Assembly: GCA_002401945.1 (NCBI GenBank)
Contig: NVUP01000025.1
Coordinates: 59,455-65,609 of the forward strand
Direction of reading: 5' to 3'
DNA length: 6,155 nucleotides
Source: Paracoccaceae bacterium
Lineage (GTDB): Bacteria; Pseudomonadota; Alphaproteobacteria; Rhodobacterales; Rhodobacteraceae
Positions 1-5,515 of this stretch are shown here, one piece after another. Every line of letters starts with the position of its first letter. The first letter of the stretch is position 1. Position numbers and translations under genes: made by a program. The notes beneath the pieces are model-generated. The model made no database searches and was not told where the DNA came from. It saw nothing but the letters and a program-made list of their open reading frames with translations.

Positions 1-1
1 G

Positions 2-763
2 AAAATCGTACGCCAAGATGGGCCAGATCCGGTGTCCGGGGGAGACCTGTATCCAGTACCCACGACGATCCAACAGATCAACGCCGAGGCTCAAGAGTCC
101 CTGTCCAGTTCTGGTTCAATCTGGGCAAATTACGCACTTATTGGTGTTCAGGCCCTGCAGACCAATTCCTATGCACCATCCCCAACCACAAATGCCGGTC
201 CGAACCATTACATGGCCAACTTCGTGATCGAATCCGATGGGTTCCTTGGAAACTTCTTTGGACCTGGGTTCACCAGCACAGACGCAGTCTTTCCGACCGG
301 GCCGAAATTCTCGGATGGGTCGCAGAATGGCGGCAATGGCATCTATATGGGTGACACCTTTAACGTCGGAGGCTGCAAAGGCTGTCATGGTGTGGCGGCA
401 ACCGGGTTCGGAACGGATTCAAGCTTTTTGCTTGATTTCGGCGCCGGAAAACCGGTGGCTGAACCTGACACGATCTTCTATGTGAGGCCAAAACTTGTCG
501 CCTGCTTGCAACCCAACCTACAAGGACAAAGCGGGTCGTTACAGTTTTTTGAGGGCGTGACCTGTAAGCAAGCGCAAGAGGTTGCGAAGCAGAGCCCGCC
601 ATGTGGGGGTCAAAACTACGAACCCTACACGGTTGCCAACGGGCTTGGAACTTGGGGAACGCAAGACCAATGTAGCGGCCAACAACAGCCCTATAGCTCG
701 GCAGATAGCTCCAAAAGTTTCGAGTGGTATGCTTGCGCCCGCTATCCACAGGATTGTGAATGA
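2..763 (+). CDS. c-type cytochrome-like protein, 3' part (5' end outside window)
   Basis: The frame is open from the left edge to the TGA at 761-763, so this is the C-terminal ~253 residues of a longer protein; the GTG at 32 is probably internal. A CxxCH heme-attachment motif (CKGCH) lies at 374-388, inside the context NVGGCKGCHG, followed by a GTDSSFLLDFGAG segment. Upstream segments such as IWANYALIGVQ and MANFVIESDGFLGNF, placed before a GCxGCHG motif, match my memory of a conserved but poorly characterised family of periplasmic CxxCH proteins in Proteobacteria. The ~100 residues after the motif hold six further cysteines, as expected of an exported, disulfide-bonded tail. Covalent heme binding in the periplasm is inferred from the single motif; the electron partner and role are unknown. 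The stop lies only about 8 bases from an IS30 relic, so the natural C-terminus may have been altered. Confidence 0.7.
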   Translation, partial: KIVRQDGPDPVSGGDLYPVPTTIQQINAEAQESLSSSGSIWANYALIGVQALQTNSYAPSPTTNAGPNHYMANFVIESDGFLGNFFGPGFTSTDAVFPTGPKFSDGSQNGGNGIYMGDTFNVGGCKGCHGVAATGFGTDSSFLLDFGAGKPVAEPDTIFYVRPKLVACLQPNLQGQSGSLQFFEGVTCKQAQEVAKQSPPCGGQNYEPYTVANGLGTWGTQDQCSGQQQPYSSADSSKSFEWYACARYPQDCE

Positions 764-770
764 TGGCCTG

Positions 771-947
771 AGCGACAATCTAGATCTCACTCGTTCAATA
801 CCTGTCCGTTCAAGGAGCGAATATATCGACGACGAACCGCAATCGAATACGCGTCCAATCGAACTCATCGGCTCGCCACGTTGCCATCGATCCCAAATTT
901 CTGGCTTCGGCTTGTCTGTGGACAAATATTCGTCGTCGATAGGCCAT
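771..947 (-). pseudogene. IS30-family transposase, N-terminal relic
   Basis: Read on the minus strand from the ATG at 947, the protein starts MAYRRRIF. After one extra nucleotide near 920-923 it continues in another frame as TDKPKPEIWDRWQRG, then MSSIGRVFDCGSSSIYSLL, then RSRLSL. This is the characteristic N-terminal helix-turn-helix region of IS30-family transposases, which binds the element's ends. Where family members normally carry a longer RTGGIRPPERRRSRL-like stretch, this copy has RTGIERVRSRL, so a few codons are missing. Homology stops near 771, and the DDE catalytic domain is absent. The element is therefore a 5' fragment with a frameshift, a small deletion and a 3' truncation. An unspliced ORF from an ATG at 961 also covers most of it. 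Identification rests on memory of the family, but the motif run is long and specific. Confidence 0.85.
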
Positions 948-979
948 GATCTACACTCCATCTTTCTAAAAAGACTAAA

Positions 980-1006
980 GTGTTGCGTCGGCCCATTGAA
1001 ATCGCC
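980..1006 (-). repeat. IS30-type terminal inverted repeat (left end of the relic)
   Basis: These 27 bases lie 33 bases upstream of the transposase-relic start. They match the block at 3778-3804 in 19 of 27 positions (counted by hand), including GTGTTGCG and ATTGAA at the same spacing. Read on the minus strand (TTCAATGGGCCGACGCAAC) they resemble the classical IS30 end as I remember it (TTCAATTGGTCAACGCAAC). The outer edge of the element should be near 1006-1010. Confidence 0.7.
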
Positions 1007-1377
1007 GGTAGAAGTGGTCGTTAGACGCTAAACACATCAAAGGCCTCAATGGTGAAGGATCTTCGACCCGGGCCAGAGTGCAAGATTTCAACGTGGACCG
1101 GCGGTGGCCCGCGTTGGAAATCCTCCCAAGCTGTAAGCTGCGTGGGCCCGACGGTCCTTATGGGGAAAGCATGACCAGGGCTGTGTCGGGTGAGGCTATT
1201 CGCGGGGGCAGCCAACGGCGCGTTGATGAGGTGAGAGCAGGTTGTGGTGTAGTTTTTCGGTACTGATTGATAGATTTTTCCGTCGTTTGGAGCCAATTGA
1301 GCGTGTTCGCGACGGCAGAGTGCAAGTCGGTTTTGGCCCGTAACGAGATGCGTTTCAGGAAGTCCTCTTGGCGGAAA
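1007..1377. other. unassigned sequence between IS30 and integrase relics
   Basis: I recognise no gene here. On the minus strand one frame stays open from the second frame of the integrase relic (near 1413) to a TAA at 1021-1023. It joins the last integrase residues (MATPEE) to about 115 residues of unrelated sequence. The end of that frame (TAWEDFQRG to FTIEAFDVFSV) looks protein-like, but I cannot name a family. No ribosome binding site supports independent expression. It may be the 3' end of another broken gene or chance open frame. Confidence 0.4.
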
Positions 1378-1532
1378 CTCCTCGGGTGTGGCCATGCCCG
1401 GCGGCCTCTTCAAAAACTTCGCAAATCCTTGATCGCCCTGATATGAGACTTCTGGGCTTTGTCACCCATCCCTCGGATGCGCATATCTTCCATCATCCAC
1501 TGGCGCAGCGGCGTCACTTTATCCTCTGTTAT
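1378..1532 (-). pseudogene. tyrosine-type site-specific integrase, N-terminal relic
   Basis: On the minus strand the sequence from 1532 reads ITEDKVTPLRQWMMEDMR, then IRGMGDKAQKSHIRAIKD. After a 1-nt deletion near 1412-1416 it continues FAKFLKRPPGMATPEE. This is the N-terminal, core-binding (SAM-like) region of a phage-type integrase family that I remember as often accompanying IS91-type elements; members typically begin MTE..VTPLRQRM. Here the expected ATG is ATA at 1530-1532, preceded by AGAGG, consistent with a mutated start codon; no in-frame start lies just upstream, where a TGA occurs four codons before. The catalytic R..H-x-x-R..Y domain is absent because homology ends at TPEE near 1378. 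The gene is non-functional by start loss, frameshift and truncation. Confidence 0.8.
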
Positions 1533-1602
1533 CGGAACCTCTGGTCAATCGACTGAGAAGTTTCCAATCGTCAGACAGGTCGGTCAGATCACAAAATCAA
1601 GA

Positions 1603-1618
1603 TGCCCTGATCAGGGCA
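1603..1618. repeat. perfect 16-bp palindrome
   Basis: TGCCCTGATCAGGGCA is its own exact reverse complement. It lies about 70 bases upstream of the integrase relic and about 118 bases past the stop of the minus-strand gene 1736-2149. On the minus strand it is followed by TCTTGATTTTG, so a weak Rho-independent terminator (5-bp stem, 4-base loop) is possible; a binding site for a dimeric regulator is the alternative. No function is shown. Confidence 0.4.
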
Positions 1619-1735
1619 GGACATCAAACAATCGCGCCATTGCCGCGGCAGCAACTTCGCCCAAGGGCCGTTCGCTTCCGGGCTAGTCGTGCCGCTGAGT
1701 GTTTTCGATCCCGATGTTCAGGATGGTTTTCAAAC

Positions 1736-2149
1736 TTAGGAAGCAGCCTCCACATTTTTGGGTGTTGCGCGCCAGAATTCGACGGCGGCATCGTACTCTG
1801 CCACGTAAAATGCGGGGCCCTCGGATCCCGATGGATCCCCGTCGAAGCGCCCAACACGCCGCGCGCAATCGAAAAATCCCGGTGCAGGCAATCCCCCCCG
1901 TGCCTTACTGACCACCAGCGCTGCAATCAACGGATGCGCGGTGGCGGCGTCCTCCTCTATCAGGCATTCCAATGCCACAGTGAGCTGAAGGATCGTGTTT
2001 GGCGGCGCAAGGCCCAAAGCCTTGGCAAGAGCTTGATATGTGATGGGAGTCGCGTAACAGACAATTTGGCAGAGATGTGTCCGAACGCGCAGCGCCAATG
2101 TGCTGGCCGTGCCCGTGGCGGCGTTGTCGGAAAAACCAACAGGTCGCAT
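1736..2149 (-). CDS. conserved protein of unknown function, probable winged helix
   Basis: An intact 137-residue frame with a clear ribosome binding site: GGGAG ends 7 bases before the ATG at 2149. The start MRPVGFSDNAATGTAS leads into a segment from about residue 34 (PITYQALAKALGLAPPNTI) whose spacing fits a winged helix-turn-helix, followed by an amphipathic helix (LTVALECLIEEDA). Then come HPLIAALVVSKARGGLP and PGFFDCARRVGRFDGDP, which resemble a conserved hypothetical family I remember from Rhodobacteraceae; I know no assigned function. It has no signal peptide or membrane segment, so it is probably cytoplasmic. A DNA-binding role is inferred from the fold-like pattern only; the ALVV-K-G-P-GFF block could also be a structural wing. 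It is monocistronic, flanked by non-coding or decayed sequence. This is the only apparently intact gene between the integrase relic and 2476. Confidence 0.8.
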   Translation of the reverse strand: MRPVGFSDNAATGTASTLALRVRTHLCQIVCYATPITYQALAKALGLAPPNTILQLTVALECLIEEDAATAHPLIAALVVSKARGGLPAPGFFDCARRVGRFDGDPSGSEGPAFYVAEYDAAVEFWRATPKNVEAAS

Positions 2150-2476
2150 TTAGTTACTCCCAATTTACACCAGCTTGCAACGTCGGCTCTAATCAGTCAA
2201 TTTTCAAAAAGCAGACCTGTATCGAGACTCTCTGCGAAGGTTCGCAACGGGCCGTGTGCACAGTGTGGTCAAGCACGAACGGCGTCAAATGACACGCCGC
2301 ACGCCTCATGTCTGCAGTCAGCCCCAACCTGGGCATCGGCTACGCAATCGAATCGCCCCAACACCAATACCGCGATCCGACCTCACAATCCAAATTCTCG
2401 GAACAGAATTACCCCATCCCGCCACTATCATTCCTAGTCGTATAGCTTAAGGGAAGTGGTACGTTAAGGAGAATGA
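2150..2476. promoter_or_regulatory. divergent intergenic region between genes 1736-2149 and 2477-3001
   Basis: This 327-base spacer separates two genes that read away from each other, so it should hold both promoters. I see no convincing -35/-10 pair; on the minus strand TTGACT (within 2191-2196) is a possible -35, but no good -10 follows. A 45-codon frame at 2308-2445 has no ribosome binding site. No repeat, RNA gene or recognisable gene relic is apparent. Confidence 0.35.
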
Positions 2477-3001
2477 ATGATGGAAGCTTCACAGAGCTTA
2501 CTTGAACTGGTTGCGGCGGCGCAGGCCAATGCAAAGACGTCTGAAGATCGCATTTCAGAAATTTTGAAACTTATGAATGGGCAGACCGCGTCCGACGCCC
2601 AAGTTGAAGACCTTCGCGCCGCGACTGTTTCGCTTGAATTGGCCGCGGTCGATATATTCTCTCTTTTCGAAGCACGGATGCAGCACCACTTTAGGCGAGG
2701 CCCGTTCTCCCGTAAATTGAAGTCATTGCTGTTGGAGGCTAAGCAAACTGACCTCGCCGATAGAGTCCACCACTACTATCTTGCGATCAACGTGCTGAAG
2801 CATGGAAAAGGCGCAAGTTATCGGGAGTTGCTCAAAACCCCAAGCCCTCTTGTTGTTTTAAAACCAACCGAAGACATCATCGCCGATGAAGCTCACGCCC
2901 CCGCAGGCCTGGTAGATGTCGCTGTGCCGGGCTTTTTTGATGGGCTGACCATGACTATTATTGAAGCTTACCATTTCCTTGAAAACAGGCAGGTTTCTTA
3001 G
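2477..3001 (+). CDS. helical protein of unknown function (possibly HEPN-like)
   Basis: An intact 174-residue frame. AAGGAG at 2466-2471 lies 5 bases before the ATG at 2477 and 8 before a second in-frame ATG at 2480; the latter has the more usual spacing, so the protein may start at Met2. The sequence is almost entirely helix-forming: residues 5-60 (LLELVAAAQANAK, DLRAATVSLELAAVDIFSL), a basic stretch near 66-82 (ARMQHHFRRGPFSRKLK), then YYLAINVLKHGKGASYREL at 100-118. The NxxxHG-like INVLKHGKG recalls the end of HEPN domains, but the usual Arg of the Rx4-6H motif is replaced by Ile, so an RNase activity is not supported. The C-terminal part (VAVPGFFDGLTMTIIEAYHFLE) is a probable final helix. 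No signal peptide or membrane segment is seen. It stands alone and converges on the pseudogene at 3035-3642. Confidence 0.75.
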   Translation: MMEASQSLLELVAAAQANAKTSEDRISEILKLMNGQTASDAQVEDLRAATVSLELAAVDIFSLFEARMQHHFRRGPFSRKLKSLLLEAKQTDLADRVHHYYLAINVLKHGKGASYRELLKTPSPLVVLKPTEDIIADEAHAPAGLVDVAVPGFFDGLTMTIIEAYHFLENRQVS

Positions 3002-3034
3002 CTCTGTTCACCAGATTGAATACGCGATGTACGG

Positions 3035-3642
3035 CTAACGCGAATGTCTGGCTCGCCCCCTACTGCAGCCAACCTCACTGCGCACGGCTTGGCGAGGCGA
3101 CGTCCCACCCAATGCAGGCACCGGCGCGTCCAAGGTCTCGCGATAGTGCTTGTCCAAGCGGCGGGAGCATAGCGCGCGGCAGCGCGGTAAACAGCCAGGC
3201 ACTGGTGAACACCGGAGTGCAGCCCTGTAGTTGATCCGTGGTGAGGCGCATTGCATCGCGCTTCTTCAATTTCGGTGCTCCACACGATCCATCAAACAGC
3301 AGCTCGACTGTGTATGCCGTGAATGCCAGCAATACGCCCGATATGACATGGCGATCGGGACCGGCCACGATGCGGACCGCAATTCGGTCCCATTTTTTTA
3401 GCGAACGCGTGGCCGACTGTTCGAGAACCGTCATGGGTTCTGCGCCACCAAGTAGGTCCTGCAGCACTATCGACACGCCAGGCCGCCCCTCCCAAAAGTT
3501 CAGAAAGCTCATCGTCATCAAGCTCAAATTCCTCGTATGCAGGCATCAGGTGTTCGGCAATTACGCCCTACAGTTGATCTCGCCAGACATCTTCTCGGTC
3601 AGTGAAGCCAAACAAATCCGATATGTTGTTCCGCACGCTCAT
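3035..3642 (-). pseudogene. conserved hypothetical gene, broken by stop, frameshifts and deletions
   Basis: Three frames on the minus strand give consecutive pieces of one protein. Piece 1 starts at ATG 3642 (or GTG 3636, preceded by GAGG) and reads VRNNISDLFGFTDREDVW; a TAG at 3568-3570 interrupts it, after which the same frame continues GVIAEHLMPAYEEFELDDD to about 3500. Piece 2, in another frame, covers about 3500-3160: GVSIVLQDLLGGAEPMTV, SATRSLKKWDRIAVRIV, HVISGVLLAFTAYTVELL, LTTDQLQGCTPVFTSAWLF. Piece 3, in the third frame, reads LDKHYRETLDAPVPALGG then TSPRQAVR before a TAG at 3035-3037. From memory these belong to a conserved family of roughly 300 or more residues in Rhodobacteraceae, some annotated as SEC-C or plasmid pRiA4b ORF-3-like; the name is uncertain. 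Sequence between pieces appears deleted. No function can be assigned and no intact product is possible. Confidence 0.7.
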
Positions 3643-3692
3643 CCTCGAAAGTTGTGTCTCGGCAACAGCGATGGATCAGTCATGCGCTGAAA

Positions 3693-3797
3693 GACACCGT
3701 CGCTGTGGCCTGTCAGCTCAATGAAAGACCGCGCAAGACCTTGCAATATCAAACCCCAACAGAGAAGTTTCCAGAATGTGTTGCGAGCATCGATTGA
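3693..3797 (+). pseudogene. IS30-family transposase, C-terminal relic
   Basis: The frame from 3693 reads DTVAVACQLNERPRKTL, then QYQTPTEKFPECVASID, ending at TGA 3795-3797. The block LN-RPRKTL-(Y/F)-TP-E is the signature end of IS30-family transposases, just after the last catalytic Glu region. Upstream of about 3688 the same frame is no longer recognisable, so the DDE domain is missing. As in intact relatives, the last codons run through the terminal inverted repeat. It is oriented opposite to the N-terminal relic at 771-947. This fragment is only 35 codons including the stop, and would be missed by ORF length filters. Confidence 0.8.
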
Positions 3798-3804
3798 ACT
3801 CACC
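3778..3804 (+). repeat. IS30-type terminal inverted repeat (right end of the relic)
   Basis: It overlaps the last codons and stop of the C-terminal transposase relic. It matches 980-1006 in 19 of 27 positions, with GTGTTGCG, ATTGAA and a closing CC at identical spacing. In element orientation, inside to outside, it is the expected inverted partner of the left end, so the outer edge of this element lies near 3804. Confidence 0.7.
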
Positions 3805-3806
3805 AA

Positions 3807-4151
3807 TCATTCAAGCCATTTGCCGCGAGGGTCCGCAATCCATCTTTCGCGCCAAAATGTGCATGGTGCAGTAATCGAACCACGTCCCCCTCCCGTCATG
3901 GTAACAAACAGCGCTGACCTGTTCGAAAGTAACCAGCTCATAACCGCTTTTAGTAAGTGGTCACACCCATGACAGAAGGATGCAGGGTTTGTCGTCAGGG
4001 TGTGAGATGGACCGCCGTACTGTTGCCATTCATCCTGAAGCACACCACAAAATTCAAATCCCAAAGCGGGCTCTGGAAGTGACGGTACAAGCCCCTTCTG
4101 TTGGGCGCTCTGCGGACGGATAATACTTGCCACAACGCCATCGATAGGCAT
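3807..4151 (-). CDS. doubtful small ORF, unknown
   Basis: A 114-residue frame. In favour: GAGGGA ends 6 bases before the ATG at 4151, and the gene would diverge from the methyltransferase gene with a 55-base spacer. The first ~60 residues (MPIDGVVASIIRPQSAQQ, LVPSLPEPALGFEFCGVL) look reasonably protein-like. A CxxC-containing stretch (SFCHGCDHLL) follows. Against: the last ~35 residues are encoded by the dispersed repeat at 3830-3902, and the stop sits immediately beside the IS30 right end, so the frame may be partly chance or a truncated gene. I recognise no family. A GTG start at 4172 would add seven residues but lacks a better ribosome binding site. Confidence 0.3.
   Translation of the reverse strand: MPIDGVVASIIRPQSAQQKGLVPSLPEPALGFEFCGVLQDEWQQYGGPSHTLTTNPASFCHGCDHLLKAVMSWLLSNRSALFVTMTGGGRGSITAPCTFWRERWIADPRGKWLE
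3830..3902 (-). repeat. dispersed intergenic repeat, copy A
   Basis: These 73 bases align with 5444-5515 at 52 of 73 columns with one gap (hand count), with exact blocks AAATGTGC, TGGTGCAG and AATCG. Weaker similarity may extend leftward to the IS30 end and about 30 bases rightward. Minus-strand translations of both copies share G-x-x-RG-x-I-x-AP-x-TF. Strand was set by that shared reading and is otherwise arbitrary. Confidence 0.6.
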
Positions 4152-4206
4152 AACTTTTCCCTCAGGTCCCACCAGTCTGGAATATTTGGTAAATTGAAAT
4201 TCGGAT

Positions 4207-5328
4207 ATGGTCGCAGATCAAAACTCTGGAATTGGAAAGGGGCTCATTGTGCCAGCACAGAAAAAGCCAATTGAAACCACCACCATTGGAGCCTTCCCCA
4301 AGCCATCCTATGTCCCGGTGCGCGACTGGTTTGACTTTGCCCGCGCGACCGGAGGCATGAACACCAGTCAGACCACGCGTGAATTCACCACTGACAGCCA
4401 GAAAAATGCAAATAACCATGAAGCGCTGTTCATCCGCGCCGCAAGAGAGGTGATCGACATTCAGGTTCGGGCTGGTATTTCCATCCCTACCGACGGCGAA
4501 GTGCGGCGCGAGAATTACATCCATTACCATTGCCGTCATCTGGACGGGTTTGATTTTGTCGATCTGGAAAATCGGGTGCTGCGTGACGGGGCTTATGAGA
4601 CTGACCTGCCTGCAATCCGCCAGGCGGTGATCCATACCGGTAAATTCTACGGCGCGCATGATTTCAAGGCCAGTCAGGCTGTCAGCACACAGCCCGTCAA
4701 GTTTACACTGCCAGGCCCGCTTACGATCATGGACACAACCGCTGACTGTTTCTACAACGACCGGCCGAAGCTGAACGCCGCCCTGGCGGAAACGGTGAAC
4801 AAGGAGATCCTGGCGCTGGTCGATGCCGGGTGCCAGTACATCCAGGTCGACGAGCCGTTGTTTGCCCGTCAGACCGACGATGCACTGAGCTTTGGTATGG
4901 AAGGGTTAGAGCGCTGCTTTCACGGTGTGCCTACATCGGTGACCCGCGTGGTGCATATGTGCTGCGGATACCCGGACCACCTGGATGATCACAACTACAA
5001 AAAGGCCGACCCGGACAGCTATCATCGGCTAAGCGCGGCGATTGACGCCGCCGCCTTTGACCAAGTGTCGATTGAGGACGCTCATTGCTGCAACAATCTG
5101 GACCTGCTGGACAAGATGCCGTCCAAGACGGTGATATTTGGGGCGGTGGCCATTGCCAGCAGCCGGGTGGAAACAGTGGACGAGGTGGTCGCTCGTCTGC
5201 GCTTGGCGCTTGACCACATCGACCGCGATCGTCTGGTGGTGGCCCCGGACTGCGGTCTCGGGCTGTTGCCAGTCAATCTGGCCGAGGCCAAGCTGGCTGT
5301 GATGTGCAAGGCAGCGCGTTTGATCTGA
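4207..5328 (+). CDS. MetE-type zinc-dependent methyltransferase (core methionine synthase-like)
   Basis: An intact 373-residue protein homologous to the C-terminal catalytic (beta-alpha)8 barrel of cobalamin-independent methionine synthase. All four zinc ligands are visible in their usual contexts: His250 and Cys252 (VVHMCCGYP), Glu290 (QVSIEDAHC) and Cys349 (VVAPDCGLGLLP). Other family marks are TTTIGAFPKP at 25-34, PTDGEVRRENY at 94-104, TLPGPLT at 167-173 and IQVDEPLF at 212-219. It lacks the N-terminal half of classical MetE (about 750 residues), so it belongs with short cytosolic relatives. These include core methionine synthases, which transfer methyl groups to homocysteine from donors other than polyglutamyl folate, and epoxyalkane:coenzyme M transferases. 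Zinc-activated thiol chemistry is well supported; the substrate is not. The ATG at 4207 has no clear ribosome binding site, whereas a GTG at 4249 follows GGAAAGG (4234-4240) by 8 bases and would give 359 residues. It appears monocistronic. Confidence 0.93.
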   Translation: MVADQNSGIGKGLIVPAQKKPIETTTIGAFPKPSYVPVRDWFDFARATGGMNTSQTTREFTTDSQKNANNHEALFIRAAREVIDIQVRAGISIPTDGEVRRENYIHYHCRHLDGFDFVDLENRVLRDGAYETDLPAIRQAVIHTGKFYGAHDFKASQAVSTQPVKFTLPGPLTIMDTTADCFYNDRPKLNAALAETVNKEILALVDAGCQYIQVDEPLFARQTDDALSFGMEGLERCFHGVPTSVTRVVHMCCGYPDHLDDHNYKKADPDSYHRLSAAIDAAAFDQVSIEDAHCCNNLDLLDKMPSKTVIFGAVAIASSRVETVDEVVARLRLALDHIDRDRLVVAPDCGLGLLPVNLAEAKLAVMCKAARLI

Positions 5329-5443
5329 CATCTGAGATAGAATCCCACGCGGGTTTTGAACTGCCGAGCGTTTCCATGCCTGTGTTGCGGCAATCCGTTG
5401 AAACCGCAGCGCAGTGCAGTCGTTCATACAGACCGCACCGAAC

Positions 5444-5515
5444 GGTCGGAATCCGCCCTTCGTGTCGAAATGTGCCTGGTGCAGAAATCGGGCCCCTTTT
5501 CTCTCCCACCACTGT
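5444..5515 (-). repeat. dispersed intergenic repeat, copy B
   Basis: This is the second copy of the repeat at 3830-3902, in the same orientation and about 71% identical. Its minus-strand reading contains RGPISAPGTFRHE, against RGSITAPCTFWRE in copy A. Confidence 0.6.

Noticed and set aside
582..1031. 149-codon plus-strand open frame
   Set aside because: It overlaps the cytochrome-like gene and the IS30 relic, whose minus-strand reading is a clear transposase; no family resemblance in this frame.
1260..1380. Possible IS630-like fragment (minus-strand frame reading FLKRISLRAKTDLHSAV)
   Set aside because: It looked faintly like a transposase segment, but I could not match any diagnostic motif.
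1640..2437. 265-codon plus-strand open frame
   Set aside because: It is antisense to the well-supported gene 1736-2149, has no ribosome binding site, and its composition (rich in Arg, Ser, Cys, His) is typical of an antisense shadow.
2308..2445. 45-residue plus-strand frame upstream of gene 2477
   Set aside because: No ribosome binding site and no recognisable similarity; chance frame is the simplest explanation.
4162..4659. 165-codon minus-strand open frame
   Set aside because: Antisense to the methyltransferase gene, no recognisable motif or start signal.
5344..5357. CCC-ACGC-GGG-TTTT as a terminator for the methyltransferase
   Set aside because: Only a 3-bp stem; too weak to call.
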